Shown one piece after another: positions 9,992 to 23,367 of a stretch of 64,000 nucleotides of DNA. Every line of letters starts with the position of its first letter. Within the stretch, counting starts at the first letter, position 1. The notes below the pieces were generated by a model. The model was not told the origin of the DNA and did not search any database. It saw only the letters and a program-made list of their open reading frames with translations. The stretch spans positions 5,394,001 to 5,458,000 of the forward strand of contig CAWUCO010000268.1 in assembly GCA_963920705.1 (NCBI GenBank), read 5' to 3'. Origin of the DNA: Odiellus spinosus (taxonomy: Eukaryota; Arthropoda; Arachnida; Opiliones; Phalangiidae). The translations under genes were made by a program, and so were the position numbers.

Positions 9992-11054
9992 GTTTAAGAA
10001 CTCTTTCGGTTTTCCCGTTCGTGGCGTAAACCTTTACTTCTCCAATGCCTTCAATTTTGGTTGACTCCTTATTTGCCAAATTTAGTGGTTTTTCAATTTC
10101 TTCAAAACGTAGGAGAATTTGCTTGTTAGACGTCATGTGTGAGGTCGCTCCACTGTCCAGGCACCAGTTATCTTCAATTTTTCGGGACGCGTGAAAGGCG
10201 AACTCTTCCGGATTACTTCCCGTTTCAGTGACAATGTTTGCCTTTTCTTCCGCAGTTCCAGCTGTGTGCCGTTTTGCTGGTTGTTTCTGTGGACAGTCCA
10301 TTGCTTTATGCCCAGGCTTCCTGCAACTATGACACTTGAATTTAAAAAATGGTACCTCCGTCGATTTTTTACTTCCTCTAGAAATTTCTCCTTTTGACTT
10401 ATCATGCGTTTTTCGGGACTTCTGCTTGATGGCCATCATGGCATTTTGGACTAAGTCGTCTTCCTTACATTTTCTGGCGTCTGATTCTTCAATGATCTTG
10501 ATTTTTAAAGCTTCAGGGTCCGGTAAGGTGTCTCGCGATTCTATGGCGCATCTAAAATTCTCGAAGTCTTCAGGTAAACTGTACAACAGCATAATAGCCA
10601 GTAGGTCATTATTGATTTCCAGTTGCATTTCTTCCAATTTATCCACGGCCTCGAAAAATTGATTTACGTGTACACGAACATCTTCCCCTTCTCTCATTTT
10701 GTTCAAGGTTAATCTCTTTAAAAGCGTAGCCTTACGAGCTGGTCCTCTTGACTGGTATATCGAATCTAGCTTTTGCCAAACGTCTCTAGAAGTTACGCAG
10801 TTCTTCACTTGCTTGAGTTCTGAAGAGCTAATGGCCAAAATCAGATCAGCTTTTGCCTTCTTATCGTTCTTCTCCCATTCAGTGACCACGTTCGAATTTC
10901 CATTTTCACCTCTGATTAATGTTGGTTTTGGCTTGCTTCCGTCTACATATCCCCAAGCATCGTTCTTTGTGAGGAGGGCTTCTACTTGAAGTTTCCATGT
11001 GTCGTAATTTTCTTTTGTTAGTGCCTCGATCCTGACGTGGTGAATTCCAGCCAT
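9635..11054 (-). pseudogene. copia Gag-Pol, 5' portion: Gag, zinc knuckle, protease
   Basis: The frame opens at ATG 11052-11054 in a good context (A at -3, G at +4) and runs 473 copia codons before the gypsy LTR gives one stray codon and a TAG at 9630. Residues 1-200 are the copia Gag core (UBN2-type: NYDTWKLQVEALL at 17-29, then DVWQKLDSIY). The nucleocapsid zinc knuckle CHSCRKPGHKAMDC is at 241-254 and matches CX2CX4HX4C. The aspartic protease has DSGATSH at 300-306. The pre-integrase motif WHYRLGHL is at 433-440, and the second zinc cysteine pair is at 468/471. A truncated Gag with protease could still be made. Integrase core, RT and RNase H are stranded on the far side of the gypsy insert. 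Confidence 0.93.
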
Positions 11055-11177
11055 TGTACACTATTTTTACTTTAAAACTTCCGTAAAGATCTTCAAGGCG
11101 CGAAACAATAAATCACGACTACACGTATTTGAACGCCCGCGACACTTCAAAACTAATACATTACTACGCGCAGAAGA
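11055..11177 (-). other. copia leader between primer site and Gag start
   Basis: This is 123 bp of untranslated leader with no open frame worth noting. It is presumably where RNA packaging signals lie, but I cannot identify one. Confidence 0.6.
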
Positions 11178-11198
11178 AAGCGTGCTGGGCGCATAACC
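11178..11198 (-). promoter_or_regulatory. copia primer binding site (initiator Met-tRNA, internal half)
   Basis: Directly after the 5' LTR the element strand reads GGTTATGCGCCCAGCACG. The plus-strand form gtgctgggcgcataacc matches the anticodon stem-loop of eukaryotic initiator tRNA-Met, except for one base next to the CAT anticodon (g where the tRNA has c). The whole 21-bp match has that single mismatch. Copia is known to prime from an internal tRNA-iMet fragment rather than the tRNA 3' end, and this site fits that mechanism. Confidence 0.85.
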
Positions 11199-11422
11199 TG
11201 TTGTTGTTTAAGAAACGACTACAGTGTTAACTCTAACTTTGTTTATTCAGAAGTGAGTGTCTATGTTTTAAAACACTAGCTTTTATGTACATGTTAAAAA
11301 CAAATGTCCGAGGAATATGAATTCCATGTTATCAGAAAAAATATACATTATCAAGCAGGATAATTATACAGATAAAAAATAACTTATAAAAAACATACAG
11401 GCTTTACAATAGAATCACAATA
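11199..11422 (-). repeat. copia 5' LTR (224 bp)
   Basis: This is the longer of the two LTRs and retains the 15 bp missing from the 3' copy. On the element strand a TATA-like CATAAAAG lies at about 11280-11287 and AATAAA at 11242-11247, consistent with U3 then R. The termini are TATTGTG...CAACAACA, followed at once by the primer binding site. Confidence 0.94.
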
Positions 11423-11427
11423 ATCTA
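11423..11427. repeat. Target site duplication ATCTA, right copy
   Basis: ATCTA is repeated after the element, and the satellite monomer then resumes with atatcaaaaagcg. It pairs with 3357-3361. Confidence 0.93.
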
Positions 11428-14400
11428 ATATCAAAAAGCGAATTTTTAAAATCTGAAATTTTACTATTTTGATATTCTATGATTTCTTGAATTGGCCATA
11501 TTTTTCTTGTTTTTCAACGGATTTTTGAAAACTCTTATTATTTAGACTGTCCATTAATTGCTCTTTTGAATGACTTTGGTTTTGTCTAAATTGCAAAATT
11601 GTGACAAATATAAAATTGGTTAAAATTAAGCAAAAACGCTTAAAAATCCAAGATTATAGGATTCAAATGGACACAAAACTTTTGATTTTTAAGCGATTTA
11701 GACAAAATTAAGACCACTCGAAAGACCAAATATTGGTCTATCTGAAAATCAAGAGTTTTGGAAAATCCGTTGAAAAACATGGAAAATATGGACAATTCAA
11801 AAAACATCTAATATCAAAAAGCGAATTTTTAAAATCTGAAATTTGACTATTTTGATATTCTATGATTTCTTGAATTGGCCATATTTTTCTTGTTTTTCAA
11901 CGGATTTTTGAAAACTCTTATTATTTAGACTGTCCATTAATTGCTCTTTCGAATGACTTTGGTTTTGTCTAAATTGCCAAGACGTGACAAATATAAAATT
12001 GGTTAAAATAAAGCAAAAACACTTAAAAATCCAAGATTATTGGATTCAAATGGACACAAAACTTTTGATTTTTAAGCGATTTAGACAAAATTAAGACCAC
12101 TCGAAAGACCAAATATTGGTCTATCTGAAAATCAAGAGTTTTGGAAAATCCGTTGAAAAACATGGAAAATATGGACAATTCAAAAAACATCTAATATCAA
12201 AAAGCGAATTTTTAAAATCTGAAATTTGACTATTTTGATATTCTATGATTTCTTGAATTGGCCATATTTTTCTTGTTTTTCAACGGATTTTTGAAAACTC
12301 TTATTATTTAGACTGTCCATTAATTGCTCTTTCGAATGACTTTGGTTTTGTCTAAATTGCCAAGACGTGACAAATATAAAATTGGTTAAAATAAAGCAAA
12401 AACACTTAAAAATCCAAGATTATTGGATTCAAATGGACACAAAACTTTTGATTTTTAAGCGATTTAGACAAAATTAAGACCACTCGAAAGACCAAATATT
12501 GGTCTATCTGAAAATCAAGAGTTTTGGAAAATCCGTTGAAAAACATGGAAAATATGGACAATTCAAAAAACATCTAATATCAAAAAGCGAATTTTTAAAA
12601 TCTGAAATTTGACTATTTTGATATTCTATGATTTCTTGAATTGGCCATATTTTTCTTGTTTTTCAACGGATTTTTGAAAACTCTTATTATTTAGACTATC
12701 CATTAATTGCTCTTTCGAATGATTTTGGTTTTCTCTAAATTGCAAAATTGTGACAAATATAAAATTGGTTAAAATAAAGCAAAAACACTTAAAAATCCAA
12801 GATTATTGGATTCAAATGGACACAAAACTTTTGATTTTTAAGCGATTTAGACAAAATTAAGACCACTCGAAAGACCAAATATTGGTCTATCTGAAAATCA
12901 AGAGTTTTGGAAAATCCGTTGAAAAACATGGAAAATATGGGAAATTCAAAAAACATCTAATATCAAAAAGCGAATTTTTAAAATCTGAAATTTGACTATT
13001 TTGATATTCTATGATTTCTTGAATTGGCCATATTTTTCTTGTTTTTCAACGGATTTTTGAAAACTCTTATTATTTAGACTATCCATTAATTGCTCTTTCG
13101 AATGATTTTGGTTTTGTCTAAATTGCAAAATTGTGACAAATATAAAATTGGTTAAAATAAAGCAAAAACACTTAAAAATCCAAGATTATTGGATTCAAAT
13201 GGACACAAAACTTTTGATTTTTAAGCGATTTAGAAAAATTAAGACCACTCGAAAGAGCAAATATTGGTCTATCTAAAAAACAAGAGTTTTGGAAAATCCG
13301 TTGAAAAACATGGAAAATATAGCCAATTCAAAAAACCTCTAATATCAAAAAGCGAATTTTTAAAATCTGAAATTTGACTATTTTGATATTCTATGATTTC
13401 TTGAATTGGCCATATTTTTCTTGTTTTTCAACGGATTTTTGAAAACTCTTATTATTTAGACTGTCCATTAATTGCTCTTTCGAATGACTTTGGTTTTGTC
13501 TAAATTGCAAAATTGTGACAAATATAAAATTGGTTAAAATTAAGCAAAAACGCTTAAAAATCCAAGATTATTGGATTCAAATGGACACAAAACTTTTGAT
13601 TTTTAAGCGATTTAGACAAAATTAAGACCACTCGAAAGAGCAAATATTGGTCTATCTGAAAATCAAGAGTTTTGGAAAATCCGTTGAAAAACATGGAAAA
13701 TATGGACAATTCAAAAAACATCTAATATCAAAAAGCGAATTTTTGAAATCTGAAATTTGACTATTTTGATATTCTATGATTTCTTGAATTGGCCATATTT
13801 TTCTTGTTTTTCAACGGATTTTTGAAAAGTCTTATTATTTAGACTGTCCATTAATTGCTCTTTCGAATGACTTTGGTTTTGTCTAAATTGCAAAATTGTG
13901 ACAAATATAAAATTGGTTAAAATAAAGCAAAAACACTTAAAAATCCAAGATTATTGGATTCAAATGGACACAAAACTTTTGATTTTTAAGCGATTTAGTC
14001 AAAATTAAGACCACTCGAAAGAGCAAATATTGGTCTATCTAAAAAACAAGAGTTTTGGAAAATCCGTTGAAAAACATGGAAAATATGGACAATTCAAAAA
14101 ACATCTAATATCAAAAAGCGAATTTTGAAAATCTGAAATTTGACTATTTTGATATTCTATGATTTCTTGAATTGGCCATATTTTTCTTGTTTTTCAACGG
14201 ATTTTTGAAAACTCTTATTATTTAGACTGTCCATTAATTGCTCTTTTGAATGACTTTGGTTTTGTCTAAATTGCAAAATTGTGACAAATATAAAATTGGT
14301 TAAAATTAAGCAAAAACGCTTAAAAATCCAAGATTATAGGATTCAAATGGACACAAAACTTTTGATTTTTAAGCGATTTAGACAAAATTAAGACCACTCG

Positions 14401-16479
14401 AAAGACCAAATATTGGTCTATCTGAAAATCAAGAGTTTTGGAAAATCCGTTGAAAAACATGGAATATATGGACAATTCAAAAAACATCTAATATCAAAAA
14501 GCGAATTTTGAAAATCTGAAATTTGACTATTTTGATATTCTATGATTTCTTGAATTGGCCATATTTTTCTTGTTTTTCAACGGATTTTTGAAAACTCTTA
14601 TTATTTAGACTGTCCATTAATTGCTCTTTTGAATGACTTTGGTTTTGTCTAAATTGCAAAATTGTGACAAATATAAAATTGGTTAAAATTAAGCAAAAAC
14701 GCTTAAAAATCCAAGATTATAGGATTCAAATGGACACAAAACTTTTGATTTTTAAGCGATTTAGACAAAATTAAGACCACTCGAAAGACCAAATATTGGT
14801 CTATCTGAAAATCAAGAGTTTTGGAAAATCCGTTGAAAAACATGGAAAATATGGACAATTCAAAAAACATCTAATATCAAAAAGCGAATTTTTAAAATCT
14901 GAAATTTGACTATTTTGATATTCTATGATTTCTTGAATTGGCCATATTTTTCTTGTTTTTCAACGGATTTTTGAAAACTCTTATTATTTAGACTGTCCAT
15001 TAATTGCTCTTTCGAATGACTTTGGTTTTGTCTAAATTGCAAAATTGTGACAAATATAAAATTGGTTAAAATAAAGCAAAAACACTTAAAAATCCAAGAT
15101 TATTGGATTCAAATGGACACAAAACTTTTGATTTTTAAGCGATTTAGACAAAATTAAGACCACTCGAAAGAGCAAATATTGGTCTATCTAAAAAACAAGA
15201 GTTTTGGAAAATCCGTTGAAAAACATGGAAAATATGGACAATTCAAAAAACATCTAATATCAAAAAGCGAATTTTGAAAATCTGAAATTTGACTATTTTG
15301 ATATTCTATGATTTCTTGAATTGGCCATATTTTTCTTGTTTTTCAACGGATTTTTGAAAACTCTTATTATTTAGACTGTCCATTAATTGCTCTTTCGAAT
15401 GACTTTGGTTTTGTCTAAATTGCAAAATTGTGACAAATATAAAATTGGTTAAAATTAAGCAAAAACGCTTAAAAATCCAAGATTATAGGATTCAAATGGA
15501 CACAAAACTTTTGATTTTTAAGCGATTTAGACAAAATTAAGACCACTCGAAAGAGCAAATATTGGTCTATCTAAAAAATCCGTTGAAAAACATGGAAAAT
15601 ATGGACAATTCAAAAAACATCTAATATCAAAAAGCGAATTTTTAAAATCTGAAATTTGACTATTTTGATATTCTATGATTTCTTGAATTGGCCATATTTT
15701 TCTTGTTTTTCAACGGATTTTTGAAAACTCTTATTATTTAGACTATCCATTAATTGCTCTTTCGAATGATTTTGGTTTTGTCTAAATTGCCAAGACGTGA
15801 CAAATATAAAATTGGTTAAAATAAAGCAAAAACACTTAAAAATCCAAGATTATTGAATTCAAATGGACACAAAACTTTTGATTTTTAAGCGATTTAGACA
15901 AAATTAAGACCACTCGAAAGACCAAATATTGGTCTATCTGAAAATCAAGAGTTTTGGAAAATCCGTTGAAAAACATGGAAAATATGGACAATTCAAAAAA
16001 CATCTAATATCAAAAAGCGAATTTTTAAAATCTGAAATTTGACTATTTTGATATTCTATGATTTCTTGAATTGGCCATATTTTTCTTGTTTTTCAACGGA
16101 TTTTTGAAAACTCTTATTATTTAGACTATCCATTAATTGCTCTTTCGAATGATTTTGGTTTTGTCTAAATTGCAAAATTGTGAAAAATATAAAATTGGTT
16201 AAAATAAAGCAAAAACACTTAAAAATCCAAGATTATTGGATTCAAATGGACACAAAACTTTTGATTTTTAAGCGATTTAGACAAAATTAAGACCACTCGA
16301 AAGAGCAAATATTGGTCTATCTAAAAAACAAGAGTTTTGGAAAATCCGTTGAAAAACATGGAAAATATAGCCAATTCAAAAAACATCTAATATCAAAAAG
16401 CGAATTTTTAAAATCTGAAATTTGACTATTTTGATATTCTATGATTTCTTGAATTGGCCATATTTTTCTTGTTTTTCAA

Positions 16480-19170
16480 CGAATTTTTGAAAACTCTTAT
16501 TATTTAGACTGTCCATTAATTGCTCTTTCGAATGACTTTGGTTTTGTCTAAATTGCAAAATTGTGACAAATATAAAATTGGTTAAAATTAAGCAAAAACG
16601 CTTAAAAATCCAAGATTATTGGATTCAAATGGACACAAAACTTTTGATTTTTAAGCGATTTAGACAAAATTAAGACCACTCGAAAGAGCAAATATTGGTC
16701 TATCTGAAAATCAAGAGTTTTGGAAAATCCGTTGAAAAACATGGAAAATATTGACAATTCAAAAAACATCTAATATCAAAAAGCGAATTTTTAAAATCTG
16801 AAATTTGACTATTTTGATATTCTATGATTTCTTGAATTGGCCATATTTTTCTTGTTTTTCAACGGATTTTTGAAAAGTCTTATTATTTAGACTGTCCATT
16901 AATTGCTCTTTCGAATGACTTTGGTTTTGTCTAAATTGCAAAATTGTGACAAATATAAAATTGGTTAAAATAAAGCAAAAACACTTAAAAATCCAAGATT
17001 ATTGGATTCAAATGGACACAAAACTTTTGATTTTTAAGCGATTTAGACAAAATTAAGACCACTCGAAAGAGCAAATATTGGTCTATCTAAAAAACAAGAG
17101 TTTTGGAAAATCCGTTGAAAAACATGGAAAATATGGACAATTCAAAAAACATCTAATATCAAAAAGCGAATTTTGAAAATCTGAAATTTGACTATTTTGA
17201 TATTCTATGATTTCTTGAATTGGCCATATTTTTCTTGTTTTTCAACGGATTTTTGAAAACTCTTATTATTTAGACTGTCCATTAATTGCTCTTTTGAAGG
17301 ACTTTGGTTTTGTCTAAATTGCAAAATTATGACAAATATAAAATTGGTTAAAATTAAGCAAAAACGCTTAAAAATCCAAGATTATAGGATTCAAATGGAC
17401 ACAAAACTTTTGATTTTTAAGCGATTTAGACAAAATTAAGACCACTCGAAAGACCAAATATTGGTCTATCTGAAAATCAAGAGTTTTGGAAAATCCGTTG
17501 AAAAACATGGAAAATATGGACAATTCAAAAAACATCTAATATCAAAAAGCGAATTTTTAAAATCTGAAATTTGACTATTTTGATATTCTATGATTTCTTG
17601 AATTGGCCATATTTTTCTTGTTTTTCAACGGATTTTTGAAAACTCTTATTATTTAGACTGTCCATTAATTGCTCTTTCGAATGACTTTGGTTTTGTCTAA
17701 ATTGCAAAATTGTGACAAATATAAAATTGGTTAAAATTAAGCAAAAACGCTTAAAAATCCAAGATTATAGGATTCAAATGGACACAAAACTTTTGATTTT
17801 TAAGCGATTTAGACAAAATTAAGACCACTCGAAAGAGCAAATATTGGTCTATCTAAAAAATCCGTTGAAAAACATGGAAAATATGGACAATTCAAAAAAC
17901 ATCTAATATCAAAAAGCGAATTTTTAAAATCTGAAATTTGACTATTTTGATATTCTATGATTTCTTGAATTGGCCATATTTTTCTTGTTTTTCAACGGAT
18001 TTTTGAAAACTCTTATTATTTAGACTGTCCATTAATTGCTCTTTCGAATGACTTTGGTTTTGTCTAAATTGCCAAGACGTGACAAATATAAAATTGGTTA
18101 AAATAAAGCAAAAACACTTAAAAATCCAAGATTATTGGATTCAAATGGACACAAAACTTTTGATTTTTAAGCGATTTAGACAAAATTAAGACCACTCGAA
18201 AGACCAATATTTGGTCTATCTGAAAATCAAGAGTTTTGGAAAATCCGTTGAAAAACATGGAAAATATGGACAATTCAAAAAACATCTAATATCAAAAAGC
18301 GAATTTTTAAAATCTGAAATTTGACTATTTTGATATTCTATGATTTCTTGAATTGGCCATATTTTTCTTGTTTTTCAACGGATTTTTGAAAACTCTTATT
18401 ATTTAGACTGCCCATTAATTGCTCTTTCGAATGACTTTGGTTTTGTCTAAATTGCAAAATTGTGACAAATATAAAATTGGTTAAAATTAAGCAAAAACGC
18501 TTAAAAATCCAAGATTATAGGATTCAAATGGACACAAAACTTTTGATTTTTAAGCGATTTAGACAAAATTAAGACCACTCGAAAGAGCAAATATTGGTCT
18601 ATCTAAAAAACAAGAGTTTTGGAAAATCCGTTGAAAAACATGGAAAATATGGACAATTCAAAAAACATCTAATATCAAAAAGCGAATTTTTAAAATCTGA
18701 AATTTGACTATTTTGATATTCTATGATTTCTTGAATTGGCCATATTTTTCTTGTTTTTCAACGGATTTTTGAAAACTCTTATTATTTAGACTGTCCATTA
18801 ATTGCTCTTTTGAATGACTTTGGTTTTGTCTAAATTGCAAAATTGTGACAAATATAAAATTGGTTAAAATTAAGCAAAAACGCTTAAAAATCCAAGATTA
18901 TAGGATTCAAATGGACACAAAACTTTTGATTTTTAAGCGATTTAGATAAAATTAAGACCACTCGAAAGACCAAATATTGGTCTATCTGAAAATCAAGAGT
19001 TTTGGAAAATCCGTTGAAAAACATGGAAAATATGGACAATTCAAAAAACATCTAATATCAAAAAGCGAATTTTTAAAATCTGAAATTTGACTTTTTTGAT
19101 ATTCTATGATTTCTTGAATTGGCCATATTTTTCTTGTTTTTCAACGGATTTTTGAAAACTCTTATTATTT
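16480..19170 (+). repeat. Higher-order repeat, 3,048-bp spacing, copy 1
   Basis: Diagnostic variants recur exactly 3,048 bp downstream: 'tattgacaatt' (16751 and 19799), 'gaaaagtctt' (16869 and 19917), 'gaaggac' (17296 and 20344), the 16-bp deletion (17853 and 20901) and 'tttagataaa' (18941 and 21989). The figure equals eight 383-bp monomers minus the 16-bp deletion. 'gaaaagtctt' also occurs 3,048 bp upstream at 13821, so a third, more diverged unit may start near 13 kb. Confidence 0.88.
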
Positions 19171-19527
19171 AGACTATCCATTAATTGCTCTTTCGAATGA
19201 TTTTGGTTTTGTCTAAATTGCCAAGACGTGACAAATATAAAATTGGTTAAAATAAAGCAAAAACACTTAAAAATCCAAGATTATTGAATTCAAATGGACA
19301 CAAAACTTTTGATTTTTAAGCGATTTAGACAAAATTAAGACCACTCGAAAGACCAAATATTGGTCTATCTGAAAATCAAGAGTTTTGGAAAATCCGTTGA
19401 AAAACATGGAAAATATGGACAATTCAAAAAACATCTAATATCAAAAAGCGAATTTTTAAAATCTGAAATTTGACTATTTTGATATTCTATGATTTCTTGA
19501 ATTGGCCATATTTTTCTTGTTTTTCAA

Positions 19528-22218
19528 CGGATTTTTGAAAACTCTTATTATTTAGACTGTCCATTAATTGCTCTTTCGAATGACTTTGGTTTTGTCTAAA
19601 TTGCAAAATTGTGACAAATATAAAATTGGTTAAAATTAAGCAAAAACGCTTAAAAATCCAAGATTATTGGATTCAAATGGACACAAAACTTTTGATTTTT
19701 AAGCGATTTAGACAAAATTAAGACCACTCGAAAGAGCAAATATTGGTCTATCTGAAAATCAAGAGTTTTGGAAAATCCGTTGAAAAACATGGAAAATATT
19801 GACAATTCAAAAAACATCTAATATCAAAAAGCGAATTTTTAAAATCTGAAATTTGACTATTTTGATATTCTATGATTTCTTGAATTGGCCATATTTTTCT
19901 TGTTTTTCAACGGATTTTTGAAAAGTCTTATTATTTAGACTGTCCATTAATTGCTCTTTCGAATGACTTTGGTTTTGTCTAAATTGCAAAATTGTGACAA
20001 ATATAAAATTGGTTAAAATAAAGCAAAAACACTTAAAAATCCAAGATTATTGGATTCAAATGGACACAAAACTTTTGATTTTTAAGCGATTTAGACAAAA
20101 TTAAGACCACTCGAAAGAGCAAATATTGGTCTATCTAAAAAACAAGAGTTTTGGAAAATCCGTTGAAAAACATGGAAAATATGGACAATTCAAAAAACAT
20201 CTAATATCAAAAAGCGAATTTTGAAAATCTGAAATTTGACTATTTTGATATTCTATGATTTCTTGAATTGGCCATATTTTTCTTGTTTTTCAACGGATTT
20301 TTGAAAACTCTTATTATTTAGACTGTCCATTAATTGCTCTTTTGAAGGACTTTGGTTTTGTCTAAATTGCAAAATTATGACAAATATAAAATTGGTTAAA
20401 ATTAAGCAAAAACGCTTAAAAATCCAAGATTATAGGATTCAAATGGACACAAAACTTTTGATTTTTAAGCGATTTAGACAAAATTAAGACCACTCGAAAG
20501 ACCAAATATTGGTCTATCTGAAAATCAAGAGTTTTGGAAAATCCGTTGAAAAACATGGAAAATATGGACAATTCAAAAAACATCTAATATCAAAAAGCGA
20601 ATTTTTAAAATCTGAAATTTGACTATTTTGATATTCTATGATTTCTTGAATTGGCCATATTTTTCTTGTTTTTCAACGGATTTTTGAAAACTCTTATTAT
20701 TTAGACTGTCCATTAATTGCTCTTTCGAATGACTTTGGTTTTGTCTAAATTGCAAAATTGTGACAAATATAAAATTGGTTAAAATTAAGCAAAAACGCTT
20801 AAAAATCCAAGATTATAGGATTCAAATGGACACAAAACTTTTGATTTTTAAGCGATTTAGACAAAATTAAGACCACTCGAAAGAGCAAATATTGGTCTAT
20901 CTAAAAAATCCGTTGAAAAACATGGAAAATATGGACAATTCAAAAAACATCTAATATCAAAAAGCGAATTTTTAAAATCTGAAATTTGACTATTTTGATA
21001 TTCTATGATTTCTTGAATTGGCCATATTTTTCTTGTTTTTCAACGGATTTTTGAAAACTCTTATTATTTAGACTGTCCATTAATTGCTCTTTCGAATGAC
21101 TTTGGTTTTGTCTAAATTGCCAAGACGTGACAAATATAAAATTGGTTAAAATAAAGCAAAAACACTTAAAAATCCAAGATTATTGGATTCAAATGGACAC
21201 AAAACTTTTGATTTTTAAGCGATTTAGACAAAATTAAGACCACTCGAAAGACCAATATTTGGTCTATCTGAAAATCAAGAGTTTTGGAAAATCCGTTGAA
21301 AAACATGGAAAATATGGACAATTCAAAAAACATCTAATATCAAAAAGCGAATTTTTAAAATCTGAAATTTGACTATTTTGATATTCTATGATTTCTTGAA
21401 TTGGCCATATTTTTCTTGTTTTTCAACGGATTTTTGAAAACTCTTATTATTTAGACTGCCCATTAATTGCTCTTTCGAATGACTTTGGTTTTGTCTAAAT
21501 TGCAAAATTGTGACAAATATAAAATTGGTTAAAATTAAGCAAAAACGCTTAAAAATCCAAGATTATAGGATTCAAATGGACACAAAACTTTTGATTTTTA
21601 AGCGATTTAGACAAAATTAAGACCACTCGAAAGAGCAAATATTGGTCTATCTAAAAAACAAGAGTTTTGGAAAATCCGTTGAAAAACATGGAAAATATGG
21701 ACAATTCAAAAAACATCTAATATCAAAAAGCGAATTTTTAAAATCTGAAATTTGACTATTTTGATATTCTATGATTTCTTGAATTGGCCATATTTTTCTT
21801 GTTTTTCAACGGATTTTTGAAAACTCTTATTATTTAGACTGTCCATTAATTGCTCTTTTGAATGACTTTGGTTTTGTCTAAATTGCAAAATTGTGACAAA
21901 TATAAAATTGGTTAAAATTAAGCAAAAACGCTTAAAAATCCAAGATTATAGGATTCAAATGGACACAAAACTTTTGATTTTTAAGCGATTTAGATAAAAT
22001 TAAGACCACTCGAAAGACCAAATATTGGTCTATCTGAAAATCAAGAGTTTTGGAAAATCCGTTGAAAAACATGGAAAATATGGACAATTCAAAAAACATC
22101 TAATATCAAAAAGCGAATTTTTAAAATCTGAAATTTGACTTTTTTGATATTCTATGATTTCTTGAATTGGCCATATTTTTCTTGTTTTTCAACGGATTTT
22201 TGAAAACTCTTATTATTT
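19528..22218 (+). repeat. Higher-order repeat, 3,048-bp spacing, copy 2
   Basis: This is the downstream partner of 16480-19170. At the end the copies diverge ('gactatcc' and 'gattttgg' against 'gactgtcc' and 'gactttgg'). Before the start they differ by one whole monomer, because 'tattgaattc' at 15851 and 19282 is 3,431 bp apart. That is a gain or loss of one monomer by unequal exchange. Confidence 0.85.
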
Positions 22219-23367
22219 AGACTGTCCATTAATTGCTCTTTCGAATGACTTTGGTTTTGTCTAAATTGCCAAGACGTGACAAATATAAAATTGGTTAAAA
22301 TAAAGCAAAAACACTTAAAAATCCAAGATTATTGGATTCAAATGGACACAAAACTTTTGATTTTTAAGCGATTTAGACAAAATTAAGACCACTCGAAAGA
22401 CCAAATATTGGTCTATCTGAAAATCAAGAGTTTTGGAAAATCCGTTGAAAAACATGGAAAATATGGACAATTCAAAAAACATCTAATATCAAAAAGCGAA
22501 TTTTTAAAATCTGAAATTTGACTATTTTGATATTCTATGATTTCTTGAATTGGCCATATTTTTCTTGTTTTTCAACGGATTTTTGAAAACTCTTATTATT
22601 TAGACTGCCCATTAATTGCTCTTTCGAATGACTTTGATTTTGTCTAAATTGCAAAATTGTGACAAATATAAAATTGGTTAAAATTAAGCAAAAACGCTTA
22701 AAAATCCAAGATTATAGGATTCAAATGGACACAAAACTTTTGATTTTTAAGCGATTTAGACAAAATTAAGACCACTCGAAAGAGCAAATATTGGTCTATC
22801 TAAAAAACAAGAGTTTTGGAAAATCCGTTGAAAAACATGGAAAATATGGACAATTCAAAAAACATCTAATATCAAAAAGCGAATTTTTAAAATCTGAAAT
22901 TTGACTATTTTGATATTCTATGATTTCTTGAATTGGCCATATTTTTCTTGTTTTTCAACGGATTTTTGAAAACTCTTATTATTTAGACTGTCCATTAATT
23001 GCTCTTTTGAATGACTTTGGTTTTGTCTAAATTGCAAAATTGTGACAAATATAAAATTGGTTAAAATTAAGCAAAAACGCTTAAAAATCCAAGATTATAG
23101 GATTCAAATGGACACAAAACTTTTGATTTTTAAGCGATTTAGATAAAATTAAGACCACTCGAAAGACCAAATATTGGTCTATCTGAAAATCAAGAGTTTT
23201 GGAAAATCCGTTGAAAAACATGGAAAATATGGACAATTCAAAAAACATCTAATATCAAAAAGCGAATTTTTAAAATCTGAAATTTGACTTTTTTGATATT
23301 CTATGATTTCTTGAATTGGCCATATTTTTCTTGTTTTTCAACGGATTTTTGAAAACTCTTGTTATTT
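21070..23367 (+). repeat. Trimer higher-order repeat, 1,149 bp, two copies
   Basis: 'actgccc' (21455 and 22604) and 'tttagataaa' (21989 and 23138) are each 1,149 bp apart, three monomers. The same trimer pair appears again at 31037/32186 and 31571/32720 inside the downstream copy of the 9.6-kb duplication. Confidence 0.88.

Larger units (their letters stand above)
3362..11422 (-). mobile_element. Ty1/copia LTR retrotransposon, interrupted by a gypsy fragment
   Basis: This 8,061-bp insertion lies on the minus strand. In element order it holds a 5' LTR (11199-11422), a primer binding site, a short leader, a Gag-Pol frame starting at 11054, a polypurine tract and a 3' LTR (3362-3571). The protein order is Gag with a zinc knuckle, protease, integrase, reverse transcriptase, RNase H. 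Integrase before reverse transcriptase defines the Ty1/copia (Pseudoviridae) group. Subtracting the 2,987-bp gypsy insert and one copy of the 357-bp duplication leaves about 4.7 kb, usual for copia. Near-identical LTRs and a perfect target duplication point to a recent insertion. The Gag-Pol frame is broken by the gypsy piece, so this copy should not be autonomous. Its base composition is clearly less AT-rich than the satellite. Confidence 0.95.

Noticed and set aside
3362-11422. Simple nested insertion of a complete gypsy element
   Set aside because: There is no 5' LTR, no short target duplication, and 357 bp of copia is duplicated around the fragment.
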